Below the pieces are notes generated by a model. That model was not told where the DNA came from, searched no databases, and worked only from the letters and a program-made list of their open reading frames with translations. Of a DNA stretch of 64,000 nucleotides, positions 23,583 to 33,236 are shown piece by piece (position 1 is the stretch's first letter; every line of letters starts with the position of its first letter). The position numbers and the translations under genes were made by a program. This stretch comes from Obelidium mucronatum (taxonomy: Eukaryota > Chytridiomycota > Chytridiomycetes > Chytridiales > Chytriomycetaceae): assembly GCA_025765595.1 (NCBI GenBank), contig JAIVFH010000005.1:248001-312000 (forward strand). Reading direction: 5' to 3'.

Positions 23583-26500
23583 TCAGCCCCACACATCTTC
23601 AATATAGCGGCTCTCCAACCAAGCTGGCGCATCTGCTTCAGAGATACCCCCGATTTGAGTAACAACCTTTAGGAGGGCGGTTCTAACATCCTTTGCCATC
23701 CCACCAGCAGCACCACAAACATACAATCTTCCTCCTTTGTCGTTCAGCAATTCCCAAATCAACACCCCTTCATCAATAAGAATGTGTTGGACATACTTCT
23801 TACGTTGAGCCTTGCAACGAGAAAACGCAACGTGTATTTTCGACAAGACTCCTTCCTTCTCATACTGCTCCAACTCACTACGGTAAATATAATCATCCTC
23901 ATTACGACATCCAAAGAATAAGTGAGTTTCGGCATTCGGTGCAACGAATCCTCTCGCTTTTCGGTCTTGCAAGAAACCCTAGAATAAAAAAGAGAGACTA
24001 AACATCATGGGGAAAAAAAGTGTGTGTTCTGTACCATGAACGGAGCCAAGCCAGTACCAGCACACACCATCAACAGTGGAGTCTTCACGTCTTCAGGGGC
24101 CCTAAAACTATCTTTGCAACTCTTCACACTGGCAACAAGTTTCACATTCTCAACTCCAGCGACTCTCTTGAAAAACCCACTCGCTTGTCCAAAGTAAACC
24201 TTTCCAGCATCAACATCCTCAACAACCCCAACGGCTAACGAAACGCGATCCTTCAAGACAAGAGGACTACTCGCAATCGAATAGCGTCTCGGAACAACAC
24301 CCGAAACACTGCCAAGAAACTCTTCCAACGCCACATTATTCACTTTTGGATACGCTTCCAACAAATCCAACAAGGTTCGATGCTTTTTCAAGAACGCGTC
24401 AAACTCTTTTTTGGATGTGGGAGCAATCAAAAACTTGAGGGCATCCGCTGCCGCCGAGTCACCAACCGCTTCCAATTTTTGTGCAAACAGAGAAACCAAA
24501 AGCCGCGATGGTGGGCCCAATAAATCAGCCCGGTGCGTCAAAACGTGGCGTAGCGTGACGGGGAGACCAATTTCCAAGGATCCGGCAATAGATCTCGTCG
24601 AAGCCATCAAGCTCGTATCGATAGCAGTCGGGATAAACGTGGCGTCCAGCGCGAGGCCAAGCGCTTGGGCAACTGCATTCACAATTTCCGGGTCATTTTG
24701 GGGTAAGACTTCCAGATGGTCTCCTGGAAGATATTCTGTGTCAACAGAAATTTCCAAATGACGCGTTGATCTCTTTGACGCAGCGTAGTTTTGTAGCTCG
24801 CGGTTGACTAAGATCTGGCTGGTTAAAAGAGCCGTGTCGGCTTGGCGTGCAGACTTCCAGTGTGGATCGGATGGAGGTACTGTTTTGAGTGTGAATCCAT
24901 CAGTGATTCCTGGGGGCTTTGTTTCTTGAGAACAAAGCTTCGTGCCGCCAAAGGAAGTGACCCAGGTGTCATATAATGCGTGGGTGAACTCTGGAATAAT
25001 CAGGTTGTTTACAAATGAATAAAGAACCACAAACGTACCTGCAAAGTCGCCATCGATATCTTCATTTGCGTCTCCGGCTCCAGGAGCGATATATCGAGTT
25101 CCACCCAGTGCTTCAAGAGCAGCATCGACTTTTGCTGGGAACACTTGATAAGTTCTCCATTGCTTGTTTCCACACCCAAAAACTCCAAAGTGAACACCCT
25201 TTAATGGTTGACTCTTGATGGTGGCATCTTGACTCATCCATTTGTCAAATTCTCCAGCATTGTCTGGTGGAGTTCCATTGTATGTTGCAGTCACAACCAA
25301 AACCATGTGTTTTATCGTTGGTGATCCTGGAAAGTTGGTGCTGGGTGGCGTAGTGGTAGCGAGCCGAGTTGCGAGTTTTGGTAAGAATTCGTCCAGTCCA
25401 AAAACAACAACGTCACTGCAACCAAGTTTTTTGGCTTTCGCAGCAATGGTATTGGCAAAGTCGCTAGACGTTCCTGAGTTGCTTCCATACAAGAGCGTGA
25501 TTGGTGGGAACTGAACGTTCTGTGGCTTCAACTCCAAATTCAACGGTTGAATAGTCGGAGTGGTTGCAGTTGCTTTTGCAGTGCTCACGCTGACCACTTT
25601 GTTTGGTTCTGGCAAATTGGTTTGCGGTGTAACTGTCATCCACAGGTTCAAAGGCGCGGTGGTGGCGTTCTGGGGGTCATAGGTTACTGCTGATGGGTCC
25701 ACAGTTGTGAACTTGAATTTACGGAGGAATTTTGCGAGCCCGATTTTAGCCTCTTGCATTGCAAACTGGCGACCAATGCATCCTCGTGGGCCTTGCGAGA
25801 AGGGCATCCATGAATAGATGCTTCGTTCGGCTTCATTTTCACGGGTCCATCGTTCTGGGTCAAAGACTTCAGGATCTATAAATACATCTGGATTGTGATG
25901 CAAAGCATCTATGAAACGAAAATTAAAAAAAATCTTGTCAGGAGGCGAACAAATCGGATATATGCGAAAACTTGATTTAATGTTTACCAATCGCAATGAT
26001 GACATTTGAGTTCTTTGGAATCGCGAATCCTCCTGGAAGAGAATTATCGCGACGGGCTTCTTTTGCCACTTGGCGAACAGGAGCATGGTATCGAAGCGTC
26101 TCCTTCAAAACACGCTCAATATATTGAAGCTCGCTGATTTGCTTGTCAGTCGGGACATCATCACTGATTCCAACATTGACAATTTCTTGCAAACAAGCTT
26201 GAAGGACTTTGGGATGTCTGTCGATTTCAAAGAGGGCCCATGATAAAGTGTTTGAAGTTGTTTCATGGCCAGCAATGAGGAAAGTCATCACTATTAAACG
26301 CATCCTTGTCAGACAAGAAAACAAGACTGTTGTCTCACCTTGATCGCGAATCAAAGAATCCGACATTCCTTGTCCAGCATCAGTCTTTTCAGTCAACATG
26401 TATGTCAACAAATCTTTTGGAACATCCAAATTCTTTGATATTTGCTCCTTGCGCACTTTGATAACGTCTTCCACAATCTTGTGCATTGATTTGAGTTCTC

Positions 26501-27692
26501 GATCGTAGCGCCTGTTGACTTCCAATGGAAGAGTCTTGTAAATCTTTCAGTAACATCGAGTTTTTTTTTGTTTATGGTAAATTTTAATCCAACCAAACTG
26601 CAACCGAAAAAAAAATCGACTCGCAAACCTTGAATGATTTTGCACGATTAATGCCTTCAGACAAGCAAAAGCCCATTGAAACAATAAACGGATGGACAGG
26701 TGCGTCTTTTTTCTCAAGCAAGCCAAAATCGTATCCAAATCCAGTTTTCCCAATGGTTTCAAACGTAAAGTTGGTCATCCAACGGTTGATGAGAGTCTTT
26801 TCGCCAGTCTCGGCGTATTCTTGGAAGATAACATTCAGTTTGTCTGCCAGCGTTGACATTTCGGAGGCGTATGCTTTGATGGCGCGGGGAGAGAAGGCTG
26901 GCATCAAGAGTTTATGACCGAGAACCCAATCTGGGTCATCGCCATTGGTGGTAAACAGACCTTGGCCTAAAGCAATGGTGTCAATGGAAAAATACATCGA
27001 TGAATCAAAACAAACACAAAAAAAAAGAAGATATTATATAAGCACCTCCAACAGGTTTCATTTCAGCGAGAGCAGTTCCATCGACTCTTTTCCAGTAATC
27101 TTCAGTTTCCTTGCCGACGACTTCTGCATATTTTGGATGCGCCGTCCACACGCGTTTCGTGCCAAGAAGAGTCAACTGAATAATTGGTCCATACTTGTTA
27201 AAAAGACTGCGCACTTGATTTAATGGATCAGGGAAAACATCGTACAAGTTTCCTTTGATTTTGTAATGATATGTGTAATAGTTTGTAATTTGCGTGAGCA
27301 CGCCTTTTGTCTGACGACATTTGATTTCATTTCACTTTACCAAATATATAGCTTCCCGGCGGGCCTGGAATCGCGTTCCCTGTCGATAATGAAGTGGAAG
27401 ACGATGCGCCAGAAACCACAACAATGTCCTTTGTTCGAACATCATCGAAAGAGGTAAGTGGGTTCCCGTGGATATCCAAGAATAAAACCGAAGGCGAATC
27501 AATCTTGAGTTTCTGTACAACATCGGCGCGTAGATTGTCGAGCGTTGTGTAATTGTTCAAGTCGAGAGTGACGCCATTCTTTACAAAAAGGTTTTAGGTT
27601 CAGAACACGCGTTTGACTTTCTCAATAGGTGAAGTAACCTTCTTCCAATTCTCTTCTTGGCCAGAGAGAACGACAACAAGATTGTTGCTCAT
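23583..27692 (-). CDS. Self-sufficient cytochrome P450-reductase fusion (CYP505/BM3 type) with extra N-terminal domain
   Basis: Heme and diflavin-reductase domains are fused in one chain, as in Bacillus P450 BM3 and fungal CYP505 fatty-acid hydroxylases. The P450 part has FLIAGHETTSNTLSW (I helix), KETLRYHAP (ExxR) and FSQGPRGCIG (heme loop, Cys ligand). The reductase part has YGSNSGTSSDFA and TATYNGTPPDNAGEFDKW (FMN), PRRYSIASSP (FAD), CAGTGLAPF and YVCGAAGGMAKDV (NADPH), and ends YIEDVWG, close to the BM3 ending. No membrane anchor is seen, so it is probably soluble. Before the P450 proline-rich entry (IPGPPGSYIFG) lie about 100 residues reading NGVTLDLNNYTTLDNLRADV and VLFLDIHGNPLTSFDDV, which look like a ubiquitin-like beta-grasp fold. 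The start at 27692 needs a very short intron, 30 or 42 nt, near 27570-27611. Confidence 0.87.
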
Positions 27693-28334
27693 GGCGTTTT
27701 TGGGTTTTGGGATGCTTTTTTTTTGTTTCACACCGACACACGTGCAGATCTCACACTTTATTTCACATGGTGCTAAATATTAATGGCCTTATTGGATTAA
27801 AAGAACAGAATAATGTAAAATACATATTCATGAAATTGGTATTGCTGATGTTTTCCCACTCATGCAACTCAATACTGTGTCGTGCGAGAAGTCATAACCA
27901 ATTAAACCAAGATTCTGATTTTAATAATATCGACAATCAAAAAAAAGAAGCGACTGTTTTTCTCCGGAACTCAAGCCTTGCTCGACTTTTCGAATTTTCA
28001 CCATTTTTTTTGCTTCTCGAGCTTTTGAAGATTGATCGAAGCAATTATGAAATCAATATTCTTGTCGTTCGTTTGCCTATTCACGCATCAATGACAAATT
28101 CAATTATAAAAGAAATCATGATAAGGCGAGATAAAATACAAATAAAATACAAATACTTTTATTGTATTTATTGCAGGTCTCCTCATTAAAAAAAAAGGAG
28201 ACACAATGCGATGTCTTCTCGCGTTGTTCTCAAACATTCGAAGGCATTCCAAAAGATTCCATGCAGTTCCCAAAGAAATCTTGACATTTTTTTTTCGACA
28301 CCACAATCTTTTCTAAGAAAACACATTCAACACA
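27693..28334. other. AT-rich divergent intergenic region, P450 / DnaJ
   Basis: About 640 bp between the P450 start and the proposed DnaJ first exon. Very AT-rich with homopolymer A runs. A small inverted repeat GTCTCCT/AGGAGAC with an A-rich loop lies at 28177-28202. No convincing ORF; heat-shock elements were not clearly visible. Confidence 0.5.
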
Positions 28335-30214
28335 ATGTAAGCACCGCTTTCCCAAAAGGACACTCTATCGAATCTGGAGCGGACTGAATCCATGCATGCC
28401 GATCAATGCATCTGCTTGACGGCGTATCGCACGGACCCCGGTTGTTTTTCTGCAGCTAAGCGTTGTAATATCTCAATTACAGTCAGAAAAACTGCGATAG
28501 TGGTTGTACATTGGAGCGAAGGATACCCACTGAAGGTTTATTATCAGTGGATTTATCTTTGATGCTGGAGGAGTTCTTTTGGCGCTTCGTTGCCCGGTTA
28601 TTGGAGTTTGCCATCAAATTACCCATCAAAACCAACCCCAACCACACTCTCCAAGGCCTGTCTTATTTCTTAACTAAATGATAAAATTGTATATAGGGCA
28701 CCACGCTCAACAAAGTTCTACGATATCCTTGGCGTTGATCCATCAGCATCTGAGGTAAAAAAAAAAAACGACTATTCAAAGTCGTTTCGAAACTGATGGA
28801 AACCTTTTTTTTACAACAAAAGAGCGAGCTGAAAAAAGCGTACCGTAAACTCGCCCTCAAATACCACCCTGACAAGAACCCAGGCGATGAGGAGGCTTCT
28901 GAAAAGTTTAAAGAAATTGGAAAGGCGTATGAAGTCCTCAGCGATGAACAGAAAAGGGAGGTGTATGATCGTTACGGTGAAGAGGGTCTTGAAGGTGGTA
29001 TGGGTGGTGGCGGTATGAACCCTGGAGACCTCTTCAGTCAATTGTTCGGTGGAGGGTAAGCTTTCCCCTCCCCTCTTGTCATCTATGGCACTAATTTTTT
29101 TTTGTCTTCGTAAAGTGGTGATCCATTCGGCCGTGGTGGCCGTCCATCTGGACCACGTCGTGGAAAGGACATGGCGCACTCGTTGAAAGTATGTAAAAAC
29201 CAACACTTTATGAACCATTTCTTATTTTCTCCCATTCATTTAGGTTTCTCTTGAAGACCTCTACAAAGGAAAGACGACGAAGCTTGCTTTGCAAAAACAA
29301 GTTCTTTGTACCCCATGTGAAGGTCGTGGTGGAAAAGCTGGTGCTACAAAGATGTGCTCTGGATGTCAAGGACGGGGAATCAAGATTGTTATTCGTCAAA
29401 TGGGTCCTATGATTCAGCAGATGCAACAAACTTGCCCAGACTGTAACGGAGAGGGAGAGCAAATCAATGCAAAGGACAGATGTACTGCCTGTAACGGAAA
29501 GAAGATTGCCAACGAGAGAAAGGTGTGTTTTTTGCCAGCTCCTTTTCTTGCATCATCTGATCAAACTCACCAATTATAGATTCTTGAAGTCTTTGTTGAC
29601 AAGGGAATGGCTGACGGGCAAAAGGTTACATTCACTGGCGAGGGAGATCAGGCACCAGGCATTATTCCAGGAGATATCATCATTGTCATTGAGGAGAAGC
29701 CACACGACCGGTTCAAGCGCAAAGGATCTGATTTGTTCATTGACGTCAAGATTGATTTACTTACTGCTCTGGCTGGTGGTCACTTCTCAATTCCCCACCT
29801 TGACGACAGAGTCCTGGTTGTCCAGATTTTGCCAGGTGAAGTGATCAAGCCAGATGAAGTTAAATGTATTTCAGGCGAAGGAATGCCAGTGTAAGCCTTT
29901 TCATTTTTCACGTTGATGCATCTAAAAAATATTATTTCAGTCACAAGCGTCCATTCGACAAGGGTAACTTGTATGTCAAGTTTGAAGTTGTCTTCCCAGA
30001 ACCCAACTGGATCGCAGAGGACAAACTCAAGGCTCTGGAGGCAATCCTGCCGCCGCGTCCAGCTCTTCCATCCACACAAGGAAAGGAAGTTGAAGAAGTC
30101 ATGTTGTCCAATGTCGACCCAATGCAACAAAGTCGGGCGAATGGTGAAGATATGGATGAAGACGAAGATGGCCACCATCAACATGGAGGAGGCGTGCAGT
30201 GCGCTCAGCAGTAA
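28335..30214 (+). CDS. YDJ1: Type I DnaJ (Hsp40) co-chaperone, Ydj1/DNAJA2-like
   Basis: All type I Hsp40 elements are present. The J domain runs [13 protein letters not shown]...YHPDKNPG with the HPD motif. A Gly/Phe-rich linker follows ([18 protein letters not shown]). The zinc-finger region has [27 protein letters not shown] and CTACNGKKI. The client-binding C-terminus ends in CAQQ, a CaaX farnesylation box like that of Ydj1. The role is delivery of clients to cytosolic Hsp70 and stimulation of its ATPase. No in-frame ATG precedes the J domain in its own exon (28697-28754). The best model splits the start codon: AT at 28335-28336, intron 28337-28696 (GTAAGC...TATATAG), then G at 28697, giving [14 protein letters not shown], the expected N-terminal length. 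The other four introns are short. Identity is certain; the first exon is inferred. Confidence 0.9.
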
Positions 30215-30345
30215 TTTGTTAGAACTTTTGTTGTTTTATTTTTTTGTATTGGGGGATAAAGAGCCTTTGCATGTTCGCTCTGTTCCCAGAAAGAGAAAGC
30301 ACTCGCATTGTTTCTATTACGTATTTGCTCTTAGTTACTACATAC

Positions 30346-30729
30346 ATGCCACCAAAACCTCTTGATAAGTTCACACCCAAACAGCGAAAGACACTGGAGA
30401 CTCATTTGGCAGAGGGGTGTGACAGTTCTGCCCATTGTTTTGAGCGCCGAGTTGGAATCGCATTTGAGCTCAAGGTAACAGGAGCAAGGGTTCATCGCTG
30501 GTTCGAAACAAACTGTAAAAGAGATGACGTCCCGGCAGTAGCACTCAAATCCAAAAAGGCAAAGACGTCTCCGGCGGCTGAATACAGGATTGCCAGTGTT
30601 GATCAGGAACAAAAGACACAAACTCCTCCCAGCCGTGACAAAGTGCGCCTGATGCTGGCGTCCTTGAAGCTGCCGAAAGAAGTGCAGAATATGATCGTGC
30701 ACGAAGCGTTTGACGGTGAAGGCCAATAA
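30346..30729 (+). CDS. Homeodomain-like small protein
   Basis: Single-exon ORF of 127 residues starting MPPKPLDKFTPKQRKTLETH. The segment FTPKQRKTLETHL...(about 25 residues)...VTGARVHRWFETNCKRD follows homeodomain spacing, with helix-1 F..Q...LE and the helix-3 W48-F49 pair. The near-invariant Asn51 that contacts adenine is replaced by Thr, with Asn one position later, so DNA binding is doubtful. The tail is Lys/Pro-rich then helical (VRLMLASLKLPKEVQNMIVH). Start 132 bp after the DnaJ stop on the same strand. It could be a divergent transcription factor or an unrelated three-helix protein. Confidence 0.5.
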   Translation: MPPKPLDKFTPKQRKTLETHLAEGCDSSAHCFERRVGIAFELKVTGARVHRWFETNCKRDDVPAVALKSKKAKTSPAAEYRIASVDQEQKTQTPPSRDKVRLMLASLKLPKEVQNMIVHEAFDGEGQ

Positions 30730-31483
30730 AGTGAACACTGTTTACATCAGGAAATCGGAGATTTTTCTAAAATACATTTGAACGCGTTTTGTCCATTCAG
30801 TCCATTTACAATCCATTTTTATGCATTTTCGATCCGATGAAAATGCATCTAAACATATTCTGAATCCTGGAAATGATTTTTAACCATTTCAAATGTATTC
30901 GAAGTACTTGGCATCTTAGCAATTCAATAAAACCAATTCAAAACCCAGTTTAAATTTAAAAAAAGATTTATTGAATTAGTAATAAAAACAATTGTCCATG
31001 GCACTTGGGCTGTGCTTTGCAGATATTTTAGCCCATGGTTTTGAGAGCTGTTTGGTTGATGAATTTTATGAAGCGGATCTTGGAGATGAGTTTGGGGATA
31101 CATTGGAAGAGTTTGTAGAGCCGGGTGCTACATAATTTAGTTACTGATACATTATTTGCACCGGTGGACCATAAAACCCTTCAGGCACAGATTGCAATTA
31201 ATATCTTTCTTGCCAATTTGATGTGTGCTCGCATGTGCTTTTACAACAAAAAAGTAGTTGCAAAAATTAGTGAAAAAAACACAACAACAATGGTCCATAC
31301 ATGACCAAAGTCCCCATGAAAATCGGAGGTGTGTATGTATCTGCATCACTTTCGCATAAGTTGGAGTCCATCTGTGAAGGAGATTGGTTGCGGCAGGCTG
31401 CCCAGAAACGAGACCCCAGGTTTTAACTTACACCCCGAAGATCAATTTAATAACCACCATATTTATTAATAAGAGCTCCGCTG
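30730..31483. other. AT-rich intergenic stretch with ATGCAT-containing motifs
   Basis: About 750 bp. Bases 30770-30960 contain repeated variants of tttttatgcatttt and gaaatgatttttaacc, similar in style to 32480-32780, so both could be decayed copies of one short repeat; this was not aligned. A 45-codon ORF (30998-31135) has no recognisable features. No gene is called. Confidence 0.4.
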
Positions 31484-32473
31484 ATGTCTTCCTTGTCCCA
31501 TAATGGCATGCAGCAAACGTATGCTTTAGCAATTTAGGTTTTTCATTTTAATTTATTTCCTTCTCTTTTCAGCTCCAATCCAACACCTCCGCGCCAGCAC
31601 GCTGTTCAGGAATCCTCTTCCCAAACAGATAGAAGAGACCGACGTCCTACAAATAGCTCTGTTCCAACACCAGCTGTGCCGCCTGTGTCTACAAGACAAC
31701 TTGTGTCTTTCGCAGACACCACAGGTGAGTTACGCCTCCCTCAGAGTTCATCCTATCCGCTGTTTAATGAACCTGTTTCTTATTTTGTTGTAGAGAGCGA
31801 CTACTCTACTGTCTTCTCGAAAGCTCATCAAGTTTGTACGTAATTATTTCATTTATTTAATAATTACTCTGCTAACGGTCAATCAGCAAATTCGATGCAC
31901 TCGAGAACATGCAAGCTATGTTCTTTTCGAAACGTTGCGGTTCTTGAAAGCAAACAATCGGTACTTCCGGAAGACAAGGAATTGGCTCGTTGCTTCGGAC
32001 TTGATTTCATCAGATGCGAAGTGAGTATTTCTCCTATTGTAGCGTATTTATGAACTTATTTCGTAGGTATCTGTTTATTTCTATACCGCGTGACGATGGC
32101 CCACCGCGGTTGCATTCGGAATTCTTGAATCCGCCCTTCCTGGTTGTTGCACAGAGTATCGTAGAACGAGTTGTTAGCATCTGCAATTTTTGCGAGCTGT
32201 CAATGGTAAAGTTGTGATTGTTTGGTCTCAAATGGTGCTAACTAATGATATTAGACCCGGCATATTCTCGAGCGTGTCGCACTGGATAAAACAGGAAATT
32301 TCAACGAAGGCTGCTCCTCAGCAGTTACTTACGGCAAACACACAGATATTATGGTGTCTGACAAGGCGGAGCGAATGCAAGAAAAAGTGATGCGGTTTTA
32401 TTCTGCCCTCAAAAGTCGTGTAATTGTAGAGGAAGAGGTTGAAGAGGAAAAGTTTGACAGTGATTCTGAATAA
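31484..32473 (+). CDS. Six-exon gene of unknown function, two CxxC motifs
   Basis: The exons are too short to show as one long ORF, but a complete model closes in frame: 31484-31518, 31573-31724, 31794-31835, 31887-32020, 32155-32205, 32255-32473. All introns are GT-AG, and the last has a CTAAC branch site. The product is 210 residues. It has a Ser/Thr/Pro/Gln-rich N-terminus (MSSLSHNGMQQTSNPTPPRQ), a central segment with CKLC and CNFC about 60 residues apart, a helical region (DKAERMQEKVMRFYSALKS), and an acidic end (EEEVEEEKFDSDSE). The paired CxxC motifs could bind zinc. I do not recognise the family. The intron between exons 4 and 5 could be placed differently, but other choices bring stops. 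Confidence 0.6.
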
Positions 32474-32609
32474 TACACAATAAATCATTTTTATCCATAT
32501 TTTTCATTTTCAATGCTGATTATTAATTCTGTCTATTTCGAATGACGATAAATGATTCTGTAATATTGCCAATTGACACGAACACTGGAAATGTCTCCCG
32601 GAGATTGAA

Positions 32610-32665
32610 AATCATTTCCGGTATTGGAAATATATTGAATCATTTCCGGTATTGGAAATATATTG
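32610..32665. repeat. Two perfect 28-bp tandem copies
   Basis: The unit aatcatttccggtattggaa plus atatattg occurs at 32610-32637 and 32638-32665 without mismatch. It contains a short imperfect inverted motif (TTTCC...GGAAA). The stop codon of the NTF2-like ORF (32640-32642) lies inside it. Confidence 0.9.
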
Positions 32666-33209
32666 GAAATGCATTTTTAATGATTTCTTGTATTGCCAAT
32701 GTACTTAAAAATTCACTCTGGTTCATTTTTCCCATTTGCGTCATTTTAATGAATTTTAATGCATTTTTATTTGTTTCAAGGCATTGGCCCGGTTTCCTGA
32801 TGTACTCGATGTTTCCCTCCTCGCGCGTCCACGTCACCGTCACGAGCCGCTCGCGAAAGAGCCACTTTCCCGCCGCGTCGCGCGCCAGCGTGTCCTCGTG
32901 GCGGCCAACTGACGCCATCGATCCCTTGTCCCACGCCGTCCAGTAGCTGACGCTTGCCGCCACGCCCTCGCTGACTTCGTCGACAACAACATTCGCCTCA
33001 ATGTGGCTGAACCCTTGGAAGCGCGTCCCGAGCGCCTCGCAAAGAGCCTTCATCTCTGCGCGGCCCTTCTTGTGGATTCCGCGCTTCGGAAACGAAAACA
33101 CGGCGTCCGCTTCAAACAGCGCTGCGAATTTATCAGCACGCGATGCGTCGCGGTGGAACGCGTCGAGGTGGTGGAAGTACAGGTGGATTGTGTTGAGCAC
33201 CTCTTGCAT
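32640..33209 (-). CDS. NTF2/SnoaL-like fold protein
   Basis: A single exon of 189 residues. The first ~140 fit the SnoaL-like/NTF2-like alpha+beta cone: an initial helix (MQEVLNTIHLYFHHLDAFH), ADKFAALFEADAVFSFP, GRAEMKALCEALG, FSHIEANVVVDEVSEGVAAS and a closing strand (GKWLFRERLVTVTW). Such proteins range from polyketide cyclases to binding subunits, so no substrate is assigned. The last ~40 residues are encoded by AT-rich sequence that ends in the 28-bp tandem repeat and look unlike the domain; the real end may differ. The first half is markedly GC-rich. Its ATG faces the CHL1 ATG across 27 bp. Confidence 0.65.
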   Translation of the reverse strand: MQEVLNTIHLYFHHLDAFHRDASRADKFAALFEADAVFSFPKRGIHKKGRAEMKALCEALGTRFQGFSHIEANVVVDEVSEGVAASVSYWTAWDKGSMASVGRHEDTLARDAAGKWLFRERLVTVTWTREEGNIEYIRKPGQCLETNKNALKFIKMTQMGKMNQSEFLSTLAIQEIIKNAFPIYFQYRK

Positions 33210-33236
33210 TTTTATGGTTCAAGTTTAAAAACTCCA
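33210..33236. promoter_or_regulatory. 27-bp head-to-head spacer between NTF2-like gene and CHL1
   Basis: Start codons at 33209 (minus) and 33237 (plus) leave 27 bp (tttatggttcaagtttaaaa...). Both transcription start regions must overlap the neighbour's coding sequence or be extremely short. Confidence 0.5.

Noticed and set aside
28177..28202. Hairpin GTCTCCT/AGGAGAC as a terminator or regulatory RNA
   Set aside because: Seven base pairs with a 12-nt A-rich loop in AT-rich intergenic DNA is expected by chance, and no transcript feature supports it.
30998..31135. 45-codon ORF in the intergenic stretch
   Set aside because: No homology, no splice context and no codon pattern distinguishing it from chance.
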